From Glandiceps talaboti (Eukaryota; Hemichordata; Enteropneusta; Spengelidae), in the NCBI RefSeq assembly GCF_964340395.1, contig NC_135561.1:18769240-18833239 (forward strand): a stretch of DNA of 64,000 nucleotides. Direction: 5' to 3'. Of the stretch, positions 1 to 33,000 are shown piece after piece; the first letter of the stretch is position 1, and each line of letters opens with the position of its first letter. The notes below the pieces were generated by a model. It worked only from the letters and a program-made list of their open reading frames with translations. It was not told the DNA's origin and did not search any database. Made by a program: the position numbers and the translations under genes.

Positions 1-820
1 ATCGTACTATAACAAATATAAAAAGATATATTGTTTGATTGGTTATTCTTTTTTCTTTTTTTTCTGTAAATTATGTTACAACCTTTCCCAAGTGCCAATA
101 CTACATTCCAAAGTGACGGTAAAAAGTTTTCACAGTGCCAATACTACATTCCAAATTGACGGTACAACTTTTCAAATGTGATAGACCGGTGCCACCATTC
201 CGAGTGACTGTAAAACCATTTCAAAGTGATAGTATTACTGTCCAATTTGATTCGGATATTGGAACCATTCTTTTTTCCACAACCAAAAAAGGTTTTTGTG
301 GAAATATGCATATTTTGTGTTACAAAACTAGTGTAGGAACTTATGTAGTGCACTCTTGTTAAGTATTACATACATCCGGGATAAATTGTAAGTTTTGATT
401 TAACAGAAGAGAACCATCTTGGCAATCAGAATTGCTTAAATACACTTATAACTCATTTAGTGTCATATTTCTATTACTTGGAAGCAAGCAGATAACATTA
501 CTGTCAATCCTCAGGGAAAGTTCATGATTATGCGAAATAGTTTTTTAAGTCATTGGTATGGGCTGATTTCCGAAGCAGTTGCAAGCTCTGAACAATGCTA
601 TGCCATCGACATGTGTCAATATACAGTATACATGCTTCAGACAGCTCATTAAAACAGTAATGCACATTAATAGTTGATGAGGGTGTCTTCCGTTTTACAG
701 ATAGGTTGGTTTGTGGTCACCACAGCAGTGCTTGATAAGGTAAAAGTGAACCAGGATCAACTTGTGGCTAGAACAATTACTTGACACCTACTCAATATTG
801 GCAATACTTTACCTGTAAAA

Positions 821-841
821 CACACACACACACACACTCTC

Positions 842-916
<75 letters not shown>

Positions 917-918
917 GA
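821..918. repeat. CA then CTGT microsatellite
   Basis: A short CA run is followed by about 19 CTGT units, decaying into variant CTGT-like units to about 955. Confidence 0.95.
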
Positions 919-1560
919 CTAACTGTCTTTCTGTATGTCTGTCCGTCTGCCTTTCTGAGCTAAATATGTTTACAAGTTACATTTACTCAGACTAACAACC
1001 AAGTTGATGATCGTTTGACGTTGAAAAGTAATTTATTCAGAACATATATAACACTTAGATGCTGGTAAAGGTATATTTTAAAAGTTAAATTTGTAACTTT
1101 CTTTTCAATTTAAAAGCGCTCTCTTGTTATATAGAGTTCTTGTGATGGTTAGAATGTTTAGAAACAAGGATTATAGGGCAAGTCATACAATAACTAACAA
1201 GCCAAATAAACCAAGGAAGTTGTAGAATAAAGTATTGGGATATTATTCATGAAACACTTTATCACAACATCATTTTCATTAATATTCTGACAAATGCGAC
1301 TATACGAACTCCCTATACAAGCAATCATAAAATATAGTTTATTGGTAAAATGACTTCAGCTATTGAGTTTCGTATGATAATGTGAATGAAACACCACAAC
1401 AGCAAACTTTGTCTAAAATGATTAGCGCCATCCATAAAAGTTCATAGAGAACTATACAAGAAGGTATTACCATCGAGTCAAACAATTTATTTTCAGAAAA
1501 ATAAAGGCTAATGGTTTCTGTAAAGAATCATATATTAAGATTTTTATAAGATAAGTTTAC

Positions 1561-1915
1561 AATATTTGATGATAATGTTGTATCATTGTTGATGTACAAT
1601 GTTAAATTCTAAAAAGTTTGAAAAGACGATTTAATACTGTATTCGACAGTAAAGTTGTATCATTCTTGATGTACAATTTCAAATTCTAAGAATATGAAAA
1701 GACGATTTAATACTGTATTCGACAGTAATGTATCATTGTTGATGTAGAATGTCAAATTCTAAGAATATGAAAAGACGATTTAATAAAGTTTGAAAAGACG
1801 ATTTAATATTGTATTCGACAGTAATGTATCATTGTTGATGTAGAATTTCAAATTCTAAAAGTATGAAAAGACGATTTAATAAAGTTTGAAAAGACGATTT
1901 AATACTGTATTAGTC
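1561..1915. repeat. Minisatellite, about 4 diverged units of roughly 85-105 bp
   Basis: The phrase AAAAGACGATTTAATA recurs at least six times, mixed with recurring phrases for a TATTCGACAGTAA block and a TGTATCATTGTTGATGTA block. Units vary through internal duplication of the GACGATTTAATA part. No coding potential is seen. Confidence 0.85.
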
Positions 1916-3092
1916 TGAAAACAACTATATAACTGTCGAATGTATACGACACGCATACAAGTCAAAGCAACCCCCAAAACAGATATTGAAATATTAGGGT
2001 GTTATGTATAAATAAATAAAGTGTGGTTTTAATAAAGAACCTTCCAAAGTGCATACTGTATTTTTATTTCATAAGTATAGGAATCTATAATTCATTTTCT
2101 ATATTAATCATTAAAATACATGCACGTAGTGAAATCCCTACCTGGCAATTTCGATTTTAATGCTTCTCGTAAGAGCGAAATCACCTAAGGCCTAGCAAAA
2201 AAACTGTATGGTTCCGCTTCCGCTCAATTGTAGAATACGTGGGGTTGGTAGATTTTTTATTTTATCTTTTTATACTATCCGTTTTCATAAATGTGAGTGT
2301 CTAGTTCACGTAGTTATATTTTCCGTTGTTTTCGATATGGTGTATGTGTTATTGGTTTCTTCCCATCAGATGTATAGCCAGCCATTACAGAAAGGAACAA
2401 CAGTTTTATATTGTCTTTTTAAGATGATGTTGATTTCCGCATCCACTACCTCTTGCGAGACTTCACAATTCTTGCGATTTTATTATTTTTTTCTCTCGCA
2501 ACAAACGTTTAAGGTCGGCGTGAAAATCTAGGTGGGGTAGGATAACCGGAACCAAACAATTTTTTAGGCCTTATCACGAAGTGCTAATATAACCACCAAT
2601 TTTAAATTTTACTTGTTTCATCAGTGATCAACACAACACTGAAGTAGTACATAACATTCTTGTATAAGTATCTAATTTGTTGTATCGTTTCTATGAATAA
2701 TACCAGTAATGTAATAGTTTCTATACCATTATATGTTATCAGAAGTGCCACTGTACATCCCATTCATGTACATTATACAATACTTTATTTTAAGATATTT
2801 ATAAGATTAGTTTTATAATATTTAACAGTAAAGTTGTTACGTGTAACCGTGCTAAGCTATACAAAGTGACTGCAATGGTCTGATAGGTTAAAAGTTTAGA
2901 AAAAGCGAGCTCGTTTTCGGAAGTACACAGTCACCTTCCCCTGATGTCAGGTTGTCCATAAATATTGTGTGATGAGCATTATGTGAGGGATAATTAGTAT
3001 CATTTTCATATCCAACAATCATGAATTCTGAACCATCTTGCATTGTTCCTATGTCAGTTGATCTAAGGATACCGCTTTCATTTTACTTTTTT

Positions 3093-22431
<19,339 letters not shown>

Positions 22432-23170
22432 ATTACAGCTATGCGTTTCACTATATCAGCATGGGTTAATGCATCATATATCACTAACGATAAGATACGT
22501 CACTAAAATTTTATAGAGGCATAAATTAATAAATAGATACAGGAACAAGTGACTAGGGGTCAAATGTTACACCGTAATGATGCCTACGGTTACAATGACT
22601 GTCATTATCCGAGTGATATGAATGGAGATTATTTCAAAAGGGTGATATACACAGCATGCATGGTCTCAATGGATTGATTCCCGAAGTTCATTCTACTAGT
22701 TGACGGCTCATAAAGTGGCTTTTGCTCGCCAGGGTCATTTGTCAAACTCGTCACAAGCACCAGTAAATGTCTATAATGGAAGCAATTAAATGTCCCCATA
22801 GTTGCTCTCATAGTATAGTTCAAATATTCTCATAACACAGTACTGTAAGCAATTTAATATATACATGTAGACTAATATAAGGTTTGTTACAATCAAATTC
22901 CGTCGACACAGATGTTTTATCTTGTTAAAGGCTCAGTGAACGATGAACAATTTAAAACCCGAACCTAGCTTATTGATTAGGAATTCATATATCATAACAC
23001 AAGTAGGAAGGGAGATATTTTATTGTTTGAATCGAAGATGAGTTGAAAAATACGTACACGCATTCACTTATACACGTGTACAGTCTAGGGTAAATAAATG
23101 ATACTATTAAAATTCAGTGAATCCATGCCACATTTCGTGTTATCAGAAATGTATCTGAGTCTATAAAAAT
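22432..23170. other. Region upstream of the channel gene, promoter not identified
   Basis: 5' flank of the minus-strand channel gene. No TATA box or other core promoter motif is convincing, and no other gene is seen. Confidence 0.4.
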
Positions 23171-23180
23171 TTATGCATTT

Positions 23181-23575
<395 letters not shown>

Positions 23576-23659
23576 GGTCATTTTTCACATGGAAATGATC
23601 TCGTCAGAGATGTACTTTTTGGGTAAAAAGTGTGATCTTCGATCAAAAGCTATACACAA

Positions 23660-23760
23660 ATACATGCATGCATGCACACATACATACATACACACATATA
23701 TACATGTATGTATGTATGTATGTATGTATGTATGTATGTATGTATGTATGTATGTATATG

Positions 23761-23792
<32 letters not shown>

Positions 23793-23812
23793 TGTATGTA
23801 TGTGTGCGTTAT
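23660..23812. repeat. CATA then GTAT microsatellite
   Basis: A short CATA/CATG stretch turns into (GTAT)n near 23703, so the locus is a partial palindrome. Confidence 0.93.
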
Positions 23813-23814
23813 TC

Positions 23815-26800
23815 ACTAATAAACATATTCAATATAGAATGTCCATACAGAGTAGTTAATACTGAATGCCATACGTACTGACAGTAATTGGCTAACACTT
23901 TTACAACCACTCTTTAAAATAGTATGAACAGAGCTTCATTATTTAATGTAAATTAGGTGAATACAGGCACTACTTAGCGAGAACAATTTCCTGCTCAATG
24001 TATTATTTTATTTAATGAAACGTAAAATTAATTATGACAAACACATGTGAGAATGAGCGGTATGTCCTTGCTATACGTGTGGGTATTAAAAACTGACAAC
24101 AACAAGACTATCAAGAAATATTGATGATGTCTCAACAGAGTAATCATCTCGGAAATTGATTATTCGTGTCACAATATTGTAATATGAAAACATTCTTACA
24201 GACAATCTGACAGGCGTTTTCTTGAAGGTAATCTCACTAGCACGGGCCTGAAAATATGACGATAATGAATCGATATTTACATGTACACAAATAAGATTTC
24301 ATATTAAATTGTGCATTGTTAGTGAAATGTTTGTGTTTGCTGGATGTGTACTCGCTGACACATACAAAAAGTGAAGGTATGTGCAATAGTATTTATATCT
24401 TTTCACGTTAATATGTGTTGTTGTTTCGGTAAAAATTACTTCGATCGGACAATTCTAAGAATGTCTGTAACAATGATTACGAACTGGTTTTATCTTAACA
24501 CTCTTTTACAATTTATATAACTAGTATATGGTTGTTTTCAAGTCGGCCTTTTTAGATTTACTGCAATACGTGGCTCACCCAACAATATTTCTTACAACGA
24601 AAGAGCAGTATTCAATATATTGGTATAATGTACGTATTTTAAAGTTTGTAGGGCTGGATGTAGATTGTTTTCCTTGCGATCTGTATTATGGTCTGTATTC
24701 ATTATTTATTAACAGGTCCACGTAGGAAATGTTCATAAACAAAATACGCAAAATGCAAACAAACAAAAACGTTACAGCAACGACAACAATAATAGCAATA
24801 TGACAATTATTTTAGAAATATCTTACCTAGCGGGAATGGTTATGTCTGATACGGCAATCAAAAATTCATTGTGTATGTTTTAAACATGAACAAAGGTAGT
24901 TCGTTCAGGTGTCAATGATTAAATATTAAAAACTAGAAACAGTTGTAACGCTAGAATTAATAGTGCCTTCGGCAGTTTATAGTTTTGAATATTTCATAAC
25001 GGGATGTATGGTTAACACAAGGCGACTTAAGAAACAATACGTTGGCAGACAAGGGAAAACTCTATTCCCATGTCTATAGCTATACGTTTCATGATCAATA
25101 CATTTTACTGACGTGGATAGAAATTTCAAATACACAGTTTATTCTTATTAGGATACAAGCTAAGGTAGAAAAACAGTTAATGCTATGAAGAAGATGGAAT
25201 ATGAACCATTGAACTGTTAGAAAAATAGTTTATGAAGACTGATTCCTAACACGGTAGTAAGTGTACTTAACCTTGTTAAACATAAAAAAGTTATTTATTT
25301 GAGCATGAAGCCGTCATCTTTGTAGGTCAGGGAAAATAATGGGAATTTTCGCCATTCTCACAAAACGCTGGGATAGAGGCTGCTATGTGAAAAATTCAAT
25401 CATATTCGCTTACAGAACTGTATGGATTACGTACTCCCCGGGAAGAATGAATGACAGTATTATTGTTATATATAGGTCCGTGCTATAGAGGTAATAATTT
25501 CGAAGCGCTTTGATCTTAATTCTGGAAACTGGAGTTATGGTGTTAAATGCTGCATAATTACAAACTGAAGGTAATGCCCAGATCGTTAATCAACTGCTGA
25601 ATGCAAACTGAATCGTATCTCCTGGTAATACTAGCTGGATTGGAATGGTTGTAATGTTCAGGTCGATCGGTGGTCTACTCAAGTTTTCATATCCATTCTC
25701 AAATGTGTTTTCGATTTTAATATCGCCATGCCAACACTTTATATCATTGTCCACATATTTTACAAATTTAATGTTTACCTAATGTATCCTAAATACCGCC
25801 ATATTTCCTAATAATTTTAATTCTGAGAAGCCATCGCCTCTTTGTGGTTCAAGTAATAAAACACAGTTATTGCAATGTGTCAACTTTGATTGACAACTAT
25901 AATCAACTGGCCATTAACTAGAAGTCAATATTTAATTTTTAGTGCACAGTAAATGTGTATAGTTGATGAGTGAAACATTCCAAGGATGATTTTATTACAA
26001 CCAAGTATGTTTTTTTAAAGTCTATATTTTCGCTACATCAACATGTTTTTTGTGTTGTTAATTTATTTTTCGAGACATTGGTAATTTGAAATGCTCTCCC
26101 GTGTCAATAAAATATAATAAATCATAGCTTTGAATTTATTGATTGTATATATCGATAGTTTTACAAACCATTTTATTGACTCAGAGAAGTCTTTGACAGC
26201 TTTTATATTTCACTGTGGGTGTATCCTTTTAACGTCTTGAATCATTCTCAATGTCCTTGACACGAATTAAGAATTTTGAGTCCCTGGGTGCAGGAAACGT
26301 AATGTACCTGTTTGATATAAGCATTGACCGTCGTTGCAATTAAACTCAAATACAATACAATTAATATATATTGAATGTACAATATGTTGGTATTACAGTT
26401 GTTGTTAGTATAGAGGAATTCATTATCACTTGCACTATGGGATAAATGAATTGATGAAAAGAGGAAGGGAGATACCTATAACTAAATGACGCACATGTCA
26501 AGGGTCAAATTAAGTGAAACATTGCCCATCAAAGGCTTGCTTTCGTTTCTCTGTATGATCAATTCGCGATTATAAAATATTGTACGGTGATGAACGACAA
26601 ACGAGTGATATAATGCGTGCTATGTTTAACGAATTCATGCTACAATGATTAATTTATTAAGTCTACAAGCAAAAGGAATTCCAGAATTAAATTAATAAAC
26701 TTAGAAGGAATATTGCAATTTTACTTAGGAGTCTTCGTCCATTATATTCAATGTGTAAGTGATCATGAATGGTGATTTATTGATTATTCAACCGAGCCCA

Positions 26801-27459
26801 AACTATAAAGCCCTTGAATTGTTACATATTGAAAGTAAATATTGAAAGTAAAGGAATTGTTCACCATGTGTCGAAAGATCATCAAAGATCGTATGTAAAT
26901 ATTAATCTGGGAACCGGACACCATTTCCAAGATGCTGCTCATGAGACCATCATTATACTCTCTGTGCAGCCTTTGTTTTAACTGATGACCCTTCATTATT
27001 CTTCATGCTACTGCTTCCATTTGGAAGGATTGCACATCCATATTTCAGATTATCTGGACACCTGCACAGTACTATCACGATGTCGCGAGGTCGAACAAGA
27101 TATTAAATGTATATTTATGTGACTATCTTAAGATACACAAATATAACATACCAAGTACATAGCAAAATGACAGTCGTTGTTTTATATGTCTCATAAATAC
27201 ACACACACACACATGAGGTATAATAAAGGCACTGAGCTTTTGAAGCATGTCTGTAATTTAAAAGGGAAAGTAATGTCAGCCATGCAGTATAGACTGGTAT
27301 ATCTTTACCCATGCAGCTACTCACTCAAATGCATCGAAACATTATAACATGTGCACGGAGAATGTGTGTAATATAAGTGCAGACATGTCAGGTTTATTGT
27401 CAACTTCCATTTGATAACCCTGACATGAAATGGAACCAATGTCCAAGAGATAGAATGTT
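23815..27459. other. Intergenic, nothing recognised
   Basis: About 3.6 kb of AT-rich DNA. ORFs up to about 70 codons (24528-24725, 26784-26996, 27115-27324) have no recognisable motif. No clear repeat families. Confidence 0.5.
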
Positions 27460-29748
27460 GACAACATTTAACTTCATTAAAATGTCACACAGAGTAATCC
27501 ACATAAGCAGATCACTTCGTTTTATGACCTTCGCGATAATGGACCAATAGCAGCTATACCTTTAAATTTACTCATTTTCCCCATTTTACTGAATCCAAGA
27601 CATAACACAATGGACTTAACACAGTAATCTGGTCAGTAACCAATGTGTAGTAGTATCTAGCAAAATCTGTGGGAGGTAGAGCCCCCCCCCCCCCCCCGTG
27701 TTAGAATGTGTATACCCATGTTATTCAGGATGAGTTTTCTCATAGTCCTTGAGCTTTGACCTTGGCTGCTCTATTTTCAAGCTCAAATGATTCAAACTGT
27801 TCAAAGTATTCGTACACCTTTGACATGCACCGACCAGTTTCATTCGAACCTGGTACAATTGTCCGATACTGTAGTTCAATATGTACACCGTCATGATATA
27901 TAGTTTAATCGAATGACGGCCATATTTGTCATAAGTTTCAGAATATTAAATAGTAAGTCGGAACGTTTGGCAGTATGTGTTCGATGGAGACTTGTTATTT
28001 GATACAATATTACCATACTTATTCCCAATTATCCTACCAATTTATCCAACTTCAACGTGAAACGGGAGACAAATAGACACTGCTTGTAGATGGCATGTAT
28101 GCCCATGTCCATCAGTCTTTTACCGTCACTGTGTTGTAATATTGCTGTATGGTTATAATTGTGAGAAATCCACCGTATGTTTGCATTTGAAGTATCAAAA
28201 TACAGTTATTGCAATATCTTAAATGTTATTGACATCAACCCACAATTAATTAGATGTCACAATTTGATGAGAAGAGTGTAAAATAGATTCATTTCCTTGA
28301 TGAGGTGTAGTTCCCAAGAGTAACACCATCACTTTCCAATACGTTTTTAAAAACATGTTTGCTTTATGTAACTAAATTACTGAGTGATTATAATGACTGT
28401 CTATAGACTTCGAATGCATACAATGGATGTCGTTTAATTTTAGAAAGTGTCGTGACATTATTGATAGCCTCCCTAAGTGTGTCTAAAATTTTCACCCAAA
28501 GGATGTCCGCTGATGTAAGAAACTACTCCAAGTAACATGGTGCTGTTGTTCTCATTTATTGCTGATTGTGTATTGTATTAATAATAATAAATATACACAC
28601 ACTGTCTATAGTTACATTACAAGAAGACGGTTAACCGTTTATATAATATCCTACCCATTGTTATTTTTTGTTTTAAAAATAAAGCCAATATACAAAATAT
28701 GAAGCAGGAAAATAACTAATGTCCAAGCCTTAGACCATGGAGAGGTATAAGGGGACACTAACGATGAACTTGGATCAAACCCTGTGTCTGACTAAACGGA
28801 TCATTACTAAAATCCTTCATCTTGTTATGTCGATATTTTATCATATTGTTAAACATGTCAATTGCGTTATTTGGAATATTGGCATGAATTAATACATATG
28901 ACAACTTTGAGTCCAGTAATATAGACTAAACAAATGTTTCATGTAAACTTACAATGGCTTGGTAAAGGAGGTCTCTTGTCATGACTTAGGGGGTTTCTTT
29001 TACACTGTCATCTCAATAACACTGTGTCTCCATCGGTATAAAATAAGTTGGGTTTTGTGTCATTTTGTATTTCACTGCTGTCACCAGCAGCAACATCTTT
29101 CTATTGGAAGCTTTGGCTTGACAACTATCTGAATTGATCTGTCGTTGCCACAGGTATGTACTTAAAGTAGTTGATATGATGTGTTGTTTATCACTCAATG
29201 CCATTATTGGAAAAAAGTCGATAGGCATTAAATTTAATATTTAACGTTTTCATTTGATTTGTAACTGTAACTTTTGCATTCAATTTCCTTGTCAACACAT
29301 ACAACACTAAAGCACTGTTAAAATATTGTATTTCAAATATCACTAACTTGATTAAAATCGATAGTTTCGTAATGTCTCACGGCACATTATTTCTAATTCT
29401 ATTTGAAAAGGATAGTTTGCGCCAAAATTACAATGGATGAATGTTGTATCAACTGCTCATGTGTGTATAAAGTAACTCTTAGCGAGGTACTCAACAGATC
29501 TATTAAAGTGAACTCATTTGGATATCACATTCGCTGATAGTTGCAATGCATTATTAACTATCGATAATGTATTTTACTGATACTTATTTGAACCATTAGC
29601 GTATAACAATATGTAGTCATGTGACTGTATGAACCATTCCTGTCATTTGAGGCATTCTTTCTTGTTGATGTTCATGCAGGGTATCACTAAGGTTCACTTC
29701 CGTTATCACACATTTATTGAAAGATGCGTTAACGTTTGGATAGTAAAC
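27460..29748 (+). repeat. Upstream part of the tandem duplication unit, copy A
   Basis: Matches 49920-53582 (copy B) over most of its length, for example TGGTACAATTGTCCGATACT at 27851 and 50327. It precedes GABA-B copy A and should contain its promoter and any untranslated first exon. A C-run of about 15 lies at 27682. Confidence 0.85.
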
Positions 29749-30000
29749 ATGAAACCAACTTGTCTGCCATGTTGTGTAAGGACGTGGTTATACATCTATA
29801 TTACTATCTCAGTCGGTCATGGACAAGGGAATGCTAAGACAAACCTGACACTGCTCGGCTTTGTGCCAGTACAGATCGCATCCGGCGGCTGGTCCGCTGG
29901 TGGAATGATTCCCGCCATTGACATGGCACTGGATGACGTCAATAACAATTTGGACATCTTAACCAATTACGAATTAAGATGGCATTGGGAAGATGACAAG
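29749..30000 (+). CDS. GABA-B A exon 1: signal peptide, start of flytrap lobe 1
   Basis: 252 nt, phase 0. The start ATG at 29749 is preferred to the in-frame ATG at 29629, because copy B starts at the equivalent codon and the upstream residues are not signal-like. Contains LTLLGFVPVQ, GGWSAGGMIPAIDMALDDVN and WHWEDDK. Donor AAG|gtaata. Confidence 0.9.
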
Positions 30001-33000
30001 GTAATACAACTTATTGTACTCTGTGATATTAGAGAGCCTTCAGTATTCACATAGGGCGGAGGGGGGGGGGATGCGAAAAGGTAATATCAAGCCCAATTTT
30101 TCCAGCCCTTCTCAGAAAATGCTAATATTATATAATTCAGCGACATCGCTCTAAAACACATCTTTTTATAGCAATTTTAGAGTAAATAAACGTAACATTG
30201 CAGCCTGTTTCGATACATATGAATTCATTTGAATTAAAGCCGATATGTCTTCTCTTTTTTGGTTAATACAGTGCAATCCAGGGTATGCCACTTATCTTTT
30301 ATCCGAATTAGTTCACAAGAAACCTCAGAAGTTAGCAATTCTTGGCGGTGGTTGTTCTACCGGTACGGCACCAGTTGCCGCTTACTCCCACTATTATAAT
30401 CTGGTACAGGTAAGTCATTGACCAACTGTATTACCGCTAGAGGGGGTTGGGATATGGTGGAATTACGAGGTCCGTCTATGTGTCCATCCTTGCAGACCAT
30501 TTTCCTGAAAAGCAATAGCATATTTACTTCAAGGCTGTCACTAAGGTCACATATTGACGTCACTTTGTTTTATGATAAAATCAAATAAGATCCTGTAACG
30601 TCTATCCTTTACCCCTTACCTAACAGAGACATCATTCAAGTGTCTACCACTATACAGTCATTTCTTTTAAAATTGTCGTCAAACCTTGGGCTTTGGTGTC
30701 ATTTGTCACAACAAAACAGTTTCTTGTATACCACTGATACATAATATTGTTTTGTTGATTCCATTCAACTGCTTTGCTAAGGAACAAATGAATTATTGTG
30801 GTTTTTATGTCAAATTTAGCCCAAAATTACAACAAACACTACAGTCCAGCACACTCCGATTTTGTCAGATTCCTCCTGAGTGGAATAAAAATATATCTTC
30901 TTTTTCAAAAAACTTTGCAACATTGCATAATCAATCGATATTGTATCTGTAAATCATCAGTGTATGAGTAAATAAAAACGCTATATGTAAAACGATACAA
31001 ATGAGAGATGAGACAATTTGGGCGGAAGTGAATGTTTGTCTTAAAAAATCCAATATTTGTACAAATAGCTCAGGAATAATACTACAAATTTGTATCATTT
31101 AAGTATGGTTGATTATTTCTAGTCTTGTGTTAAGAAAGAAACAGTATGCAAATCAATTATCTGTATATCGATATCAAGTTTGACGAAACAGCATACATGT
31201 TATTAACAATGTACTATTCACAGGAACCATTAGACATAGAAACCTGTATCACGTGTCTACACGTACGTTGTCATCAAGTATAATATTTCTGTTTAACTGC
31301 AGTATATATTATTTTACTTTACCCTTCCGGTGCAGATTTCAAACGTAAAGATTTTCATTTATTTCTTACTTGTTGAGTAATCAGGATTTGTTAAATATTT
31401 TCAACTGGAAAGATATCTCGACTAACAAGACTGTGTGATTATAAACTGTGCACACAGCGTCACTGTAATCTAGGAATTGAATAAAAGAATCGCCTATTGC
31501 TATTGTAGCTATTCGTGAATAAATAATATCAGGGTTTTAATTTTCTGAGAATCAATGTTCTTTTCGTGTATTCCGGCGATAAAGGTAACACTGGGCATTT
31601 CTTTTCATGTATGTATGTATGTATGTATGTATGTATGTATGTATGTATGTATGTATGTATGTATGTATGTATGTGTGTGTGTGTGTGTGTGTATGTATGT
31701 GTGTATGTATGTATGTATGTATGTATGTGTATTTATGTATGTATACAATGTACGTACACGTGTGAGTGCGTGCAGGCATGCATGTATAAACGACAGCAAA
31801 TTGAAATTAGTATTATATTCGTTCCACAGTTGTCGTACGCAACTTCATCTCCCCAGTTTTCTGACAAGACAACATATCCCCTATTCTCGAGAACACAACT
31901 GTCAGAGCTGGCCTCGAATGGTGTAAGACTAGCCATACTGAAACACTTCAAGTGGCAACGGGTTACGCTATTATATGAGAATGCAAGATACTTTGTACAG
32001 GTAACAGATGGTTCTAAATGTATATAAAACTTTCATTAACTATATCATATTATGTTTCTTTGCTTTTCCTCGATAGAGTCTTAATGTTAATCCTGTCACA
32101 GGCAGTTTTAACGAGCCATGTCGGCTTTGTGTTTTTGCAATCGAGTTTTACTTTAAAGTCACTATAAAAATAATTATTTACACAATAAGCCTTGAGGAAT
32201 GCATAGGGAAAGCAAATATTTGACATTTCATTTGTCAAATGATTTCCCCTAATTAATTTTTTTAATATGCTATTAGCTTTCTTCTATCGATTTCAAGGTC
32301 ACCAGTGACTTAGTATCCCTGCTGGCAAAGACGGATATCGAAGTCGTGACGTCATTGATGTTCACTCGCGAGTCCGATCTAGAGTTGCATATGGTCAAAG
32401 TAAGTGTATACCATTTCCGAATCAGCCTTACCTCGTGCCTTTTGGAATACATAAATATATAAAGTACAGGTCTTTGGTCTTTTGAATGAAGGAGATTGTT
32501 TACTGTTTTAGCAAAACGCGAATTTCTTGGGAAGAATTTAGTGAGGAAATGTAAATTTTGTTAACTAAAACTGTAGTCTGTAACATGCATTTATAGCCAG
32601 TAACCGGTAACGATATCAAAATGCGACGGTCTCAACTGCAGAATTAAAAAAAATCAATTTGTATAATGGTAATGATCCCACACGCGTGTATCTGAGCGAA
32701 ACTCATTGGTTATAGCTGAGATTTGGGACATTTAATAAAACAATTCAGTCTCTTCTGACTTAAATCGTCATTTGTAAGTTATTCAGACTGTTAAAGTATC
32801 ATCAACATGTACATATACACTAACTGTCTTTCTTTCATAATTGTTATATTTAACGAATGTTAAGGTGTTATTATGAGAAACAACAGAAATAACTAAGACA
32901 AATTGTTTCCACGTGAGATCTAATACATATGAAATAGGAATGTTGAATATTGAAGTTTTACATGGAAAATAAACATATTGTGAGAAATCAATCAAGCTAT

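Larger units (their letters stand above)
1..3092. other. 3' flank of the channel gene, no gene recognised
   Basis: No exon was recognised here. The stretch holds a CTGT microsatellite near 840, a minisatellite at 1561-1915 and AT-rich unique sequence. An ORF at 2208-2531 has no recognisable domain. On the minus strand an AATAAA-type polyadenylation signal (read from about 2783-2790) lies roughly 300 bases past the stop codon of the channel gene and could end its transcript. That placement is inference. Confidence 0.5.

Noticed and set aside
2208-2531. 107-codon ORF as a gene
   Set aside because: No motif, low-complexity hydrophobic and aromatic composition typical of AT-rich DNA, no partner exons.
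29629-29748. Upstream in-frame ATG for GABA-B copy A
   Set aside because: Would add 40 residues without a signal sequence at the start. Copy B has no equivalent start, and the ATG at 29749 is followed by a signal-like hydrophobic stretch.
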